Origin: Bradyrhizobium sp. NP1
GTDB taxonomy: Bacteria > Pseudomonadota > Alphaproteobacteria > Rhizobiales > Xanthobacteraceae
Length of the DNA: 64,000 bases
Reading direction: 5' to 3'
NCBI RefSeq assembly: GCF_030378205.1
Contig: NZ_CP127385.1
Location: 2,148,001-2,212,000, forward strand
Shown here: positions 1-9,016 of the stretch, piece by piece
Numbering within the stretch: the stretch's first letter is position 1
How the letters are laid out: every line of letters begins with the position of its first letter
Position numbers and translations under genes: made by a program
The notes under the pieces: generated by a model
What the model was told of the DNA's origin: nothing
Databases searched by the model: none
What the model saw: only the letters and a program-made list of their open reading frames with translations

Positions 1-73
1 AGGGCACGGCGCTCGCGATCGCCGGCACCAGCGCGCGGCTGGTCGAGACGGCGAAAGCGCTCGATGGCGGATA

Positions 74-1348
74 TCAGCGCGCCGCGCCGCCACGCGGCAC
101 GATCGGCGGCTTGGCGTTGAGGGCATCGACCTGGAAACCCGCCACCCGCTTGTAGTTGGCGGCGACCTCCTCCAGCTCCTGCTGCGACAGCACGTCGGTC
201 ACGACCGCAAAGCCGTCGGGCGCGCGCTCCTCGACGATCTGCATCACCTGCTCGGGGCCGTTGCGGCGGTTGAGCATCACGAGCTCGGACGTGGCCGGCC
301 GCCGCTCGGCCTCATAGGCGGCAAGCGCAGCCTGCGTCGTGCCGTGGGCGAGGATCTCGCGGCTCAGGACGCGCGCGTCCAGAATGGCCTGCGAGGCGCC
401 GTTGGAGCCGATCGGATACATCGGATGGGCGGCATCGCCCAGCAGCGTGACGCGCCCAAAACTCCATTGCGGGATCGGATCGCGGTCGACCAGCGGATAC
501 TCATAGGCGTGCGGGCAGTTCCTGATCAGGCCGGGCACGTCCAGCCAGTCGAACGTCCAGTTCTCGAACCAGGGCAGGAACTCCTCGAGTTTGGCGGTGC
601 GGTTATAGTCCTCGCGCCGCCACTGATAGGTCGGCGGCATGTGCCGCTCGGCGATCCAGTTGATGCGGTATTTGCCGTTCGCGTCGGGCGCTCTCGAGAT
701 CGGATAGCAGACGAATTTCAGCGTCTCGTGGCCGGCCATGATCATGGTGCGGCCGGTCAGGAACGCGCCCGCCAGCGTGATGCCGCGCCATAGGATGCGG
801 CCGTTCCAGATCGGCGGGCCCTCGTCGGGATAGAGCTTGTCGCGCACGGTGGAATGGATGCCGTCGGCGGCGATCAGCAGCGCGCCCTCAAAAGTACCCG
901 CGGGCCGGCCGGTCGCCTTGTCGATGAAGTCGGCGCGGATGCCGTCCCCGGTTTCGGCCCACGCGGACAGATGATGGCTGGTCAGGACGTTGTCGCGGCC
1001 GAGCCGCTCGATCGCGGTCTCCAGCAGGATCTGCTGCAGCATGCCGCGGTGGATCGAGAACTGCGGCCATTTGTAGCCGGCCTCGATGCCGCGCGGCTCG
1101 CTCCAGATCGGCTGGCCGCGCTTGGAGAAATAGGCGAGCTCGCGGGTGCGCACGCCTTCGGCATCGAGCCGGTCCGCAAGGTCGAGCTCGGTCAGCTCGC
1201 GCACCGCATGCGGCAGCACGTTGATGCCGACCCCGAGCGGCCTCAATTCCGGCACGCTCTCGAACACGCGTGCGGGGATGCCGACCTGGTGCAGGCTGAG
1301 CGCCAGCGTCAGGCCGCCGATGCCGCCGCCGGCAATGAGAACCGTCAT
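74..1348 (-). CDS. FAD-dependent monooxygenase (salicylate hydroxylase-like)
   Basis: Flavoprotein hydroxylase of the aromatic-ring monooxygenase type, about 424 residues, expected to use NAD(P)H and O2. The N-terminus carries the Rossmann dinucleotide motif GGGIGG right after the start, and the second FAD motif GDAAHPMYPIGSNGASQA lies in the C-terminal third, as in salicylate and 3-hydroxybenzoate hydroxylases. I chose the ATG at 1348 because the Rossmann strand begins there and AAGGGA precedes it; an in-frame start at 1378 would add ten unlikely residues. A GST is transcribed divergently next door. The substrate cannot be told from sequence; aromatic acids are the family norm. Confidence 0.9.
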   Translation of the reverse strand: MTVLIAGGGIGGLTLALSLHQVGIPARVFESVPELRPLGVGINVLPHAVRELTELDLADRLDAEGVRTRELAYFSKRGQPIWSEPRGIEAGYKWPQFSIHRGMLQQILLETAIERLGRDNVLTSHHLSAWAETGDGIRADFIDKATGRPAGTFEGALLIAADGIHSTVRDKLYPDEGPPIWNGRILWRGITLAGAFLTGRTMIMAGHETLKFVCYPISRAPDANGKYRINWIAERHMPPTYQWRREDYNRTAKLEEFLPWFENWTFDWLDVPGLIRNCPHAYEYPLVDRDPIPQWSFGRVTLLGDAAHPMYPIGSNGASQAILDARVLSREILAHGTTQAALAAYEAERRPATSELVMLNRRNGPEQVMQIVEERAPDGFAVVTDVLSQQELEEVAANYKRVAGFQVDALNAKPPIVPRGGAAR

Positions 1349-1482
1349 GCTGGATCCCTTTCTCTCGCACCGCGTCATGGCATGGGGTTGTGCCCAAAGG
1401 CAACGCCGGAAGTGATCGATCCGGCCGTAGACGGCGGAACCGCGCGCCAGTAACCTCCGCGCGCTTTCACATGAGGACGGCC

Positions 1483-2103
1483 ATGCTCAAGCTCTATTAC
1501 ACCCCCGGCACCTGCGCGCTCGCATCCCACATCGCTCTGGAGGAGGCCGGCGCCAGCTACTCGACCGAACGGGTCGACTTCAAGACCAACCAGCAGAACA
1601 GCTCGCAATACCTTGAAATCAATCCGAAAGGCCGCGTGCCCTCGCTGGTGACCGACAAGGGCGTGCTGACCGAGACGCCGGCGATGCTCGCCTACATCGC
1701 GCAGACGTTTCCCAAGGCGAAGCTCGCGCCATCGGACGACGCCTTCGCGTTCGCACAGATACAGTCCTTCAACAGCTATCTCTGCTCCACGGTGCATGTG
1801 AATCACGCCCACAAGGGGCGCGGCTACCGCTGGGCGAGCGAGGAAAGCTCGTTTGCCGACATGAAGCGCATGATCCCGAAGACGGTCGGCGCGAGCTTCG
1901 CGCTGATCGAGAGCAAGATGCTGAAGGGGCCGTGGGTGATGGGCGACACCTATACGATCTGCGACCCCTATCTGTTCACGCTCACGCTGTGGCTGGACGG
2001 CGACGGCGTCGACGTGTCGACGCTGCCCCGGGTGATGGACCACTGCAAGCGGATGGAAGGGCGGCCGGCGGTGAAGAAGGTGCTGGCGGAGCAGCGAGCC
2101 TGA
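1483..2103 (+). CDS. Glutathione S-transferase family protein
   Basis: Cytosolic GST of about 206 residues. It begins MLKLYYTPGTCALASHIALE, the thioredoxin-fold N-terminal domain typical of beta-class bacterial GSTs, with the glutathione-site stretch KGRVPSLV and a helical C-terminal domain. AGGACGG six bases upstream selects the ATG at 1483 over an upstream in-frame ATG at 1390. It is divergent from the FAD monooxygenase and converges on the LysR gene, with only 18 bases between stops. Likely conjugates or reduces electrophiles; substrate unknown. Confidence 0.92.
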   Translation: MLKLYYTPGTCALASHIALEEAGASYSTERVDFKTNQQNSSQYLEINPKGRVPSLVTDKGVLTETPAMLAYIAQTFPKAKLAPSDDAFAFAQIQSFNSYLCSTVHVNHAHKGRGYRWASEESSFADMKRMIPKTVGASFALIESKMLKGPWVMGDTYTICDPYLFTLTLWLDGDGVDVSTLPRVMDHCKRMEGRPAVKKVLAEQRA

Positions 2104-2121
2104 AGCCGGCGCGGCCGGGCG

Positions 2122-3045
2122 CTACGCCGGCTTGCGCCGCGGCTGGTCCAGCCCGCGCCCGGTTTCGAGCATCAGCCGGCGCAGCCAGATCGAGCCCGGG
2201 TCCATCTGGGCCCGGGTGGGATAGAACATGTACTGCTCGTCGGTTCCGGGATCGAACGGCGGGGTGACCGGGACCAGCGACAATTGCTTCGCCAACGCGC
2301 GGATCAGCCGCTGCGGCACGAACGCGACGAGGTCGGTTCGCGCGGCGACATGCAGCGCCTCGATATAGCCGGGCACGACCAGCGCAATGCGCCGTTCGAC
2401 GCCCCTGGTGCGCAGCCACTGGTCGATCAGATCCTCGCTCTGGCCGCGGATGATCACCGCCACATGGCGCGCGGCGAGAAACGCCTCGCGCTGCTTCAGC
2501 TTCGCTGCCATCGGATGGCCGCTGCGCACCGCGAGCGCATCGCTGTCGACATAGAGAAGCTGGCGATGGAAGCCGCCGAACGCGTTGCCGATCGAGATCA
2601 CGAGGTCGATGGTGCGGGCGAATTCGGCGGTGAAGATCGCCGGCCCCCGCCACGGCACCACGTCGATGCGCACATTTGGCGCAGCACGCGTGATCTTTTC
2701 CATCAGCGGCGGCATCAACAGCTCGACCGCGAGGTCCGGCATCATCAGGCGGAACTGGCGCTCGCTGCTGATGGCGTCGAACGCGTCAGGCAGGAACAGC
2801 GCGCGCACATGGTCGAGCGCCTGCGCCAGCGGCGCGCGCAGGCCTTGCGCGCGCGGCGTCAGCTCCATGCGGCTGCCGACGCGCACCAGCAGCGGATCGC
2901 CGATCAATTCGCGCAGCCGCCGCAGCGCGTGGCTCGCCGCCGGTTGCGACAGGCCGATCCGCATCGCGGCACGGCTGACATTGGCCTCCTTCAGCAGCGC
3001 GTCGAGCGCCACCAGCAGGTTGAGGTCAAGCGAACTCAAATTCAT
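2122..3045 (-). CDS. LysR-family transcriptional regulator
   Basis: DNA-binding regulator of 307 residues. The N-terminal winged helix-turn-helix (about residues 1-60, including SRAAMRIGLSQPAASHALRR) is followed by a periplasmic-binding-protein-like effector domain. The overall pattern resembles the NodD/NahR branch (LNLLVALDALL...). I chose the ATG at 3045 because the family N-terminus starts there; the open frame runs 50 codons further upstream without similarity. It is divergent from the SnoaL-like gene across a 93-bp AT-rich spacer, the classical arrangement for LysR control of the neighbour. Target and effector are unknown. Confidence 0.92.
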   Translation of the reverse strand: MNLSSLDLNLLVALDALLKEANVSRAAMRIGLSQPAASHALRRLRELIGDPLLVRVGSRMELTPRAQGLRAPLAQALDHVRALFLPDAFDAISSERQFRLMMPDLAVELLMPPLMEKITRAAPNVRIDVVPWRGPAIFTAEFARTIDLVISIGNAFGGFHRQLLYVDSDALAVRSGHPMAAKLKQREAFLAARHVAVIIRGQSEDLIDQWLRTRGVERRIALVVPGYIEALHVAARTDLVAFVPQRLIRALAKQLSLVPVTPPFDPGTDEQYMFYPTRAQMDPGSIWLRRLMLETGRGLDQPRRKPA

Positions 3046-3138
3046 GAAGAGAATATATATCATATCCCCTATCGATTGGACGAATTTCATTCCGCGCGCG
3101 ATGGTCGGCCAGGCCCCTTCGAGAATGGAGAATCCGCC

Positions 3139-3582
3139 ATGAGCGCCGCCGCAAACAAGAAGCTTCTGGAAGACATTTTCGCCATTGCCAGCCATCCGGA
3201 TCCGGCTGTCCGCGATCGCTCGCTGCTGATGGCGAGCCTTGCCGACGACGCGACATGGATGGTGACCGGGCAGTATTCCTGGTCACGCACCTTCCATGGC
3301 AAGCAGTCGATCATCAGCAATCTGCACGGCTATGTGCGCTCGCTGCTGGTCGAGCGCGGCCGCACCGTCGCCCGCCGCATCATCGCCGACGGCGATATCG
3401 TCGTCGTCGAGGCCAAGGGCGACAACCTCACCAGGAAGGGCGAGCGCTACGACAACGATTATTGCCTGGTGTTCCGGCTCGAGAACGGGAAGATCAAGGA
3501 GATCAGGGAATATTGCGACTCGGTGCTGACGGAAAGGGCGCTGGGGAAATTTCCGGAAATGACCGGCCGTGCTGCGGGCTGA
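3139..3582 (+). CDS. SnoaL/NTF2-like small protein (nuclear transport factor 2 fold)
   Basis: About 147 residues with the NTF2-like layout: an N-terminal helix (KKLLEDIFAIA), a central DDATWMVTG segment and a terminal LENGKIKEIREYCDS strand pair, typical of ketosteroid-isomerase-like or SnoaL proteins. ATG at 3139 follows GAATGGAG. It heads a tight operon with the DUF1127 gene (14-bp overlap) and the RidA gene, and faces the LysR regulator. Catalytic function cannot be inferred from the fold. Confidence 0.85.
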   Translation: MSAAANKKLLEDIFAIASHPDPAVRDRSLLMASLADDATWMVTGQYSWSRTFHGKQSIISNLHGYVRSLLVERGRTVARRIIADGDIVVVEAKGDNLTRKGERYDNDYCLVFRLENGKIKEIREYCDSVLTERALGKFPEMTGRAAG

Positions 3583-3817
3583 GAGCTTGGCCGGCGCCGG
3601 CGATCGGCGCCGCGCGACGGTCTCGCCGCGCCGCTCGATCCGCGCCATCACAGGGCGGCTCGTTGCGCTGGTTCGGCGCTGGCGCGAACACGATCGCGTG
3701 CGACGTCATGTGGCTGTGATGACGGAGCGGGAGTTGATGGATATGGGTAGCTGCTGGTCGGAGATATCGGACCACGTCAACAAGCCATTCTGGAAGGCGC
3801 AAGGGAGAAGACGATGA
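3569..3817 (+). CDS. DUF1127 small basic protein
   Basis: 82 residues starting with GTG and overlapping the preceding gene by 14 bases. The C-terminal half (LVRRWREHDRVRRHVAVMTE, then LMDMG and a terminal helix) matches the arginine-rich DUF1127 (YjiS-like) pattern widespread in alphaproteobacteria. Small DUF1127 proteins have been tied to phosphate, carbon and RNA metabolism in some alphaproteobacteria; the role of this one is unknown. The stop overlaps the RidA start in an ATGA arrangement, so translation is probably coupled. The N-terminal 25 residues are weakly supported. Confidence 0.75.
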   Translation: MLRAESLAGAGDRRRATVSPRRSIRAITGRLVALVRRWREHDRVRRHVAVMTERELMDMGSCWSEISDHVNKPFWKAQGRRR

Positions 3818-4215
3818 CGAAGCCGTCGAAGGAATTCATCAATCGCGCGCCGGTCGGCTATTCGCATATCGCGAAGGTCAACCGCGGCACGCTGATCTAT
3901 CTGGCAGGGCAGGTGTCGACCGATCCGTCCGGCAAGCTGGTCGGCGAGGGGAATTTCGAGGCCCAGGTCGATCGCGTGTTCGCCAACGTCAAGGCGGCGC
4001 TGGAAACGGCTGGCGCCACCATGGCCGACATCGTCAAGCTCAACACCTATGTCGTCGCCTCGGTGCCGCCCGACGACATACCCAAGATGCGCGCGATTCG
4101 CGACCGCTACGTCAATGTGGAGAAGCCGCCGGCCAGCACGCTCGTCGTGGTCAGCCGCCTGGCGCGGCCGGAATGGCTGATCGAGATCGAGGCGGTCGCT
4201 GCGGTCGACGAGTAG
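3814..4215 (+). CDS. RidA family (YjgF/YER057c/UK114) protein
   Basis: 133 residues of the trimeric RidA fold, which removes reactive enamine/imine intermediates. Visible family features are NRGTLIYLAGQVSTDPSG near the N-terminus and the C-terminal PASTLVVVSRLARPEWLIEI block; the usual R(V/A)...IE(V/I)EA ending is present. It overlaps the DUF1127 gene by 4 bases (ATGA). It is followed by a repeat element and a convergent GST gene. Confidence 0.92.
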   Translation: MTKPSKEFINRAPVGYSHIAKVNRGTLIYLAGQVSTDPSGKLVGEGNFEAQVDRVFANVKAALETAGATMADIVKLNTYVVASVPPDDIPKMRAIRDRYVNVEKPPASTLVVVSRLARPEWLIEIEAVAAVDE

Positions 4216-4280
4216 GCGTGCCGAGTTCGGGTTCGAATACCGACTCGGTCGTCATTGCGAGGAACGACGGCGACGAAGTT

Positions 4281-4413
4281 CGTGGGGTGGGCAAAGCCAA
4301 CGGGTCCGCGCGAAGCGCGGCCCGATGACAGGCTTTGCCCACCATTCAACTCTTCAACTGTCGTCAAAAAGAAAGGTGGGCATGGCGCGAGATGCGCCTT
4401 TGCCCACCCCACG
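4281..4413. repeat. 133-bp palindromic repeat with 16-bp perfect terminal inverted repeats
   Basis: The ends CGTGGGGTGGGCAAAG (4281-4296) and CTTTGCCCACCCCACG (4398-4413) are exact reverse complements. A second inner inverted pair (TGCCCACC / GGTGGGCA) is nested inside. It lies between the convergent RidA and GST genes. A hairpin CCACGA-TTTT-TCGTGG at 4408-4423 may help terminate transcription. A shorter relative occurs at 11836-11924. No reading frame is seen inside. Confidence 0.8.
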
Positions 4414-4435
4414 ATTTTTCGTGGTGCCGCGACGG

Positions 4436-5122
4436 TCAAGCCACCTTGGCCTTGAGGTGGCCGAACATGAAGTTCTTCGCCTCCTCGTCCATTTCGGTCT
4501 TGAAGACGAACTTGTCCTTCAGCGCCAGCGCGCGGGCGGCGGCCGGCCGCGCCCCGACTTCGTCGACTAGGCGCTTGACGTTCGGGTACTTGGTGTAGGC
4601 GTCCTCGCCGAGCGCGAACGGCGCCATCCGCGCCCAGCCCCAGAACGCCATGTCGACGATCGTGTACGTATCGTCGACCATGTAGCGCTGCTTCGCCAGA
4701 TGATCGTCGAGGATCTTGTAATGGCGGTTGCCTTCATACTGGTAGCGGTTGTGCGCGTATTCGAGATCCTTCGGCGCGAAATGCTTGAAGTGCACCGCCT
4801 GGCCCGAATAGGGGCCGATGCCGGTCGCGATGAACATCAGCCAGGACAGGAGCTGCGCGCGGTTGTTCGGCGTGTCGGGCGGCAGGAACTTGCCGGTCTT
4901 CTCACCGAGATAGAGCAGGATCGCGTTGCTGTCGAACACAGGGACGCCGTCGTCGTCGATCGCCGGCACCTTGCCGTTCGGGTTGATCTTGAGGAATTCC
5001 GGCTTGAACTGCTCGCCCTTGCGGGTGTCGACCGCCACCAGCTCGTAGGGCAGGCCGGATTCTTCCAGAAACAGCGCGACCTTGGTCGGGTTGGGTGCGC
5101 CGTTGAAATAGAATTTCAGCAT
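4436..5122 (-). CDS. Glutathione S-transferase family protein
   Basis: 228 residues. The N-terminal thioredoxin-like domain begins MLKFYFNGAPNPTKVALFLE and includes NPNGKVPAIDDDG, as in the YfcG/Ure2-like branch of bacterial GSTs (disulfide-bond or peroxide-linked activities). The C-terminal helical domain contains MVDDTYTIVDMAFWGWARM. ATG at 5122 is preceded by AAGGGAGA; the open frame extends a further 61 codons upstream without family similarity. It converges on the ridA operon. It is unrelated in detail to the GST at 1483. Confidence 0.92.
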   Translation of the reverse strand: MLKFYFNGAPNPTKVALFLEESGLPYELVAVDTRKGEQFKPEFLKINPNGKVPAIDDDGVPVFDSNAILLYLGEKTGKFLPPDTPNNRAQLLSWLMFIATGIGPYSGQAVHFKHFAPKDLEYAHNRYQYEGNRHYKILDDHLAKQRYMVDDTYTIVDMAFWGWARMAPFALGEDAYTKYPNVKRLVDEVGARPAAARALALKDKFVFKTEMDEEAKNFMFGHLKAKVA

Positions 5123-5264
5123 CGGAAATCTCCCTTGAAACCTTGTTGGCCCCATGAACGTGAGGCGCGGCGGCCCCGCCGCCGGCAAGGCGTTTTCCAT
5201 GCGCAAATTTTCAAGCCAAGCGCAAGCGACGAGTTTGTGAGGAGTGGCCCCCGACGGATGCTGC

Positions 5265-5591
5265 TCAGCCGAAAAAGACGAGGCCGACAACGCCAGCGAC
5301 CGCAAAGCCGCTACCTGTCGCGAGCATCAGCATCGCGAGGCGCACTGTCGCATGTCGCCGCGAGACGTGAACAGCGCGCTCGGACCTCGGCGCATAGCCG
5401 TGCACGACGATCTCCTGGTTGAAATCGCTGCTTGCCAGCAGCACGTCGGATAAGCCGGCGGACATCAGGAGTGCGCCGAGCAGGGCAAGGCCGGCAAAAC
5501 CCAACAGACCGATCATCAATATCGGGAACATGCCGACCACGAAGATCGGTAACAGCGCGATCAGAAGCGATGTCTCGGATTGTCGTCGCAT
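5265..5591 (-). CDS. Small inner-membrane protein of unknown function
   Basis: 108 residues with three hydrophobic stretches: about residues 8-28 (LLIALLPIFVVGMFPILMIG), 29-50, and 83-107 (LAMLMLATGSGFAVAGVVGL). A short soluble segment lies between the second and third. No conserved motif is recognised. It stands between ccrM and the GST gene on the same strand, with spacings that do not force co-transcription. The function is unknown; the hydrophobic pattern and clean frame make it likely a real gene. Confidence 0.6.
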   Translation of the reverse strand: MRRQSETSLLIALLPIFVVGMFPILMIGLLGFAGLALLGALLMSAGLSDVLLASSDFNQEIVVHGYAPRSERAVHVSRRHATVRLAMLMLATGSGFAVAGVVGLVFFG

Positions 5592-5679
5592 CGGATGACC
5601 AATCGGGAGACGGGGTGGCAGCTTCGCGGGATTCTAGTCACCGCTAAAGCGGGTAATCAAGGGCCGCGTCGAAGGAACT

Positions 5680-6835
<1,156 letters not shown>

Positions 6836-7197
6836 AGGCGACGCTGTCGGCGACGCGGGACCAAACAACCGACTGGCGCTACATTGACCCGGCAAAGTAA
6901 AAATCGACTTAAGGAACGAGCGAAGCTAACGGCATCCGTGATCTCGTCGCGCGTCGCGGCCGCGACATTCGCGCGCGTCTCGCAAACGCGCGTTCTGGAT
7001 CGTCGCGCGATGGCCGCTGCGCAAAGCGGTCGCAACGCCGCCGTTTCAGCCTCGTTTCCGCCGGAAAGTCTCGCGATGGATCGGCCGTCGGCATGAAGAG
7101 ACCCGCACTAGGCAATTTTTGCCGGGCAGGATATTGATTAGGGCAAGAGAATTTTTACGTCTGTGGCACGCGGCCGCCTTTGACCTGCGTGGCTGCG
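6836..7197. other. Intergenic segment upstream of ccrM, no gene seen
   Basis: GC-rich spacer of 362 bases that should hold the ccrM promoter and perhaps that of the divergent peptidase gene. I see no convincing CtrA box (TTAA-N7-TTAA), no open frame with protein-like character and no strong hairpin before the palindromic pair at 7198. Confidence 0.5.
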
Positions 7198-7363
7198 CTA
7201 GTGTCCCGAATCCGAAGTTCGCAACATTGCACCGCATCCTCTTTCGCGAATTTCGGATTCGTAAGGACACTAGAAACCCATGATTCTAGTGTGGTTTTGG
7301 TTCAGAAGTTCTCTTGACGGGCTCGCTGCAACAATGAAGAGAACTTCTGAACCACCACACTGG
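7198..7363. repeat. Tandem pair of palindromic units (CTAGTG family, pair A)
   Basis: Unit A1 (7198-7273, 76 bp) runs from CTAGTGTCC to GGACACTAG, with an inner stem CGAATCCGAAgTTCGC / GCGAAtTTCGGATTCG. Unit A2 (7286-7363, 78 bp) runs from CTAGTGTGG to CCACACTGG, with the inner stem GGTTCAGAAGTTCTCTT and its complement. Twelve bases separate the units. The right edge is 24 bp before the start of the zinc peptidase. The same architecture recurs at 42214 and 54178. Confidence 0.85.
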
Positions 7364-7387
7364 CGACTGCAATGAGAGGAAACCGCC

Positions 7388-8320
7388 ATGCGCTACGATG
7401 ATTTCCGCCGCAGCGACGACATCGAGGACCGTCGTGACGATGGTGGAATGGGCGGCGGTGGCGGCGGCTTCGGCCTGCCGATGGGTGGCGGCGGGCTCGG
7501 CATCGGCACCATCATCGTGCTCGGCCTGATTGGCTATGCCTTCGGCATCGATCCGCGCCTGTTGATCGGTGGCGCCGAGATTCTCACCGGCGGCAGCCAG
7601 GCGCCGACCTATCAGACCGACCGCCGCTCCGGCCAGACCAAAACCGGCGCGCCGACCGACGAGATGGGCAGCATGATCGCGGGCATCCTCGGCGAGATCG
7701 ACGATCGCTGGAGCGAAATCTTCCAGGCCTCGGGCCAGAGCTATACCGGACCGAAGATCGTGCTGTTCCGCAACGCCACCAATGGCGGGCGCTGCGGCAT
7801 GGCGCAGTCCGCGATGGGGCCGTTCTATTGCCCGCCCGACCGCACCATCTTCCTCGACACCAATTTCTTCCGTGAGGTCGAGACGCGCTTCCGCGGCTGC
7901 TCGGGCAGCGCCTGCAAGTTCACCACGGCCTACATCATCGCCCATGAAGCCGGCCATCACATCCAGAACCTGCTCGGCATCCTGCCGCGCGTGACGCGGC
8001 TGCAGCAGCAGGCCGGCAGCAAGGCCGAAGCCAACGCGCTGCAGGTCAAGGTCGAGCTGCAGGCGGACTGCCTGTCCGGCGTCTGGGTCAACCGCGAGGC
8101 GAAGAAGCGTCCGAACTTCCTCGAGGCCGGCGACATCGACGCCGCGCTGACCACGGCGTCCGCGATCGGCGACGACACGCTGCAGCGCCAGGCCACGGGC
8201 CGCGTGGTGCCGGATTCCTTCACCCATGGCTCGGCCGCGCAGCGCAAGCAATGGTTCATGACCGGCTATCAGCAGGGCACGCTGCAGGCCTGCAACACGT
8301 TCGGCAGCGCTTCGCTGTAG
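7388..8320 (+). CDS. Neutral zinc metallopeptidase (YpfJ family)
   Basis: 310 residues. A glycine-rich N-terminus and one transmembrane segment (about residues 38-56, IGTIIVLGLIGYAFGI) are followed by a cytoplasm- or periplasm-facing domain with the zinc motif HEAGHH (residues 186-191), the HExxH signature of the neutral zinc metallopeptidase family. Substrates are unknown. The start is fixed by MRYDDFRR, the conserved N-terminus of the family, with GAGAGGA before it. Confidence 0.92.
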   Translation: MRYDDFRRSDDIEDRRDDGGMGGGGGGFGLPMGGGGLGIGTIIVLGLIGYAFGIDPRLLIGGAEILTGGSQAPTYQTDRRSGQTKTGAPTDEMGSMIAGILGEIDDRWSEIFQASGQSYTGPKIVLFRNATNGGRCGMAQSAMGPFYCPPDRTIFLDTNFFREVETRFRGCSGSACKFTTAYIIAHEAGHHIQNLLGILPRVTRLQQQAGSKAEANALQVKVELQADCLSGVWVNREAKKRPNFLEAGDIDAALTTASAIGDDTLQRQATGRVVPDSFTHGSAAQRKQWFMTGYQQGTLQACNTFGSASL

Positions 8321-8328
8321 TGATGGTT

Positions 8329-8403
8329 GTCATTCCGGGGCGATGCGAAGCATCGAATCCCGAGATTCCGGATCAGCCCGCTTCGCGGTCTGCCCGGAAT
8401 GAC
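8329..8403. repeat. GTCATTCCGGG...CCCGGAATGAC palindromic repeat
   Basis: 75-bp element whose ends are exact 11-bp inverted repeats (8329-8339 and 8393-8403), with inner hairpins around GATGCGAAGCATC. It sits between the zinc peptidase and moaB. A relative lies at 34900-34978. I recall this type as a common dispersed intergenic repeat in Bradyrhizobium; it may act as a transcript terminator. Confidence 0.7.
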
Positions 8404-8417
8404 AGGTTGAGGTAGGC

Positions 8418-8981
8418 ATGTCCTCCATCGACGAAACAAAGCCGTTCATTCCGCTCAACATCGCGGTGTTGACGATATCGGACACGCGCACGCTCGCCGA
8501 CGACAAATCCGGCACGACGCTTTCGGATCGCATCACCGCCGCCGGTCATCATCTGGCCGCGCGCGAGATCGTCACCGACGACGTCGAGGCGATCCGTGCG
8601 GTGGTCAGGCGCTGGATCGCCGCCGCCGACGTCGATGTCGTCATCACCACTGGCGGCACCGGCTTCACCGGCCGCGACGTCACGCCGGAAGCGGTCGAGC
8701 CGCTGTTCGAGAAGCGGATGGACGGTTTTTCCATCGCCTTCCACATGCTGAGCCATGCCAAGATCGGCGCTTCCACGGTGCAGAGCCGGGCCACCGCGGG
8801 CGTTGCGGGCGCGACCTTCATCTTCTGCCTGCCGGGCTCGCCCGGCGCCTGCCGCGACGGCTGGGACGGCATTCTGGCCGCGCAGCTCGACTACCGGACG
8901 CGGCCATGCAATTTCGTCGAGATCATGCCGCGGCTCGACGAGCATCTGCGCCGCCCGAAGGCGAAGGGCGCTTCGGCCTGA
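8418..8981 (+). CDS. moaB: Molybdenum cofactor biosynthesis protein B (MoaB/MogA family)
   Basis: 187 residues of the MoaB/MogA fold, which binds molybdopterin and in MogA adenylylates it. The MPT-binding signature TTGGTGFTGRDVTPEA is complete, and the second family motif (GSPGACRDGWDGIL) is near the C-terminus. N-terminal INIAVLTISD-like text (LNIAVLTISDTRT) fixes the start. No other moa gene is adjacent. Confidence 0.92.
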   Translation: MSSIDETKPFIPLNIAVLTISDTRTLADDKSGTTLSDRITAAGHHLAAREIVTDDVEAIRAVVRRWIAAADVDVVITTGGTGFTGRDVTPEAVEPLFEKRMDGFSIAFHMLSHAKIGASTVQSRATAGVAGATFIFCLPGSPGACRDGWDGILAAQLDYRTRPCNFVEIMPRLDEHLRRPKAKGASA

Positions 8982-9016
8982 AGGCGCGGGGGCTCTGCTT
9001 CTCAGCTTGGCCTATC

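Noticed and set aside
1..155. Rightward open frame from the window edge that ends at 155
   Set aside because: It would overlap the convergent FAD monooxygenase by about 80 bases, and the visible 50 residues show no recognisable ending; it is probably chance in GC-rich DNA.
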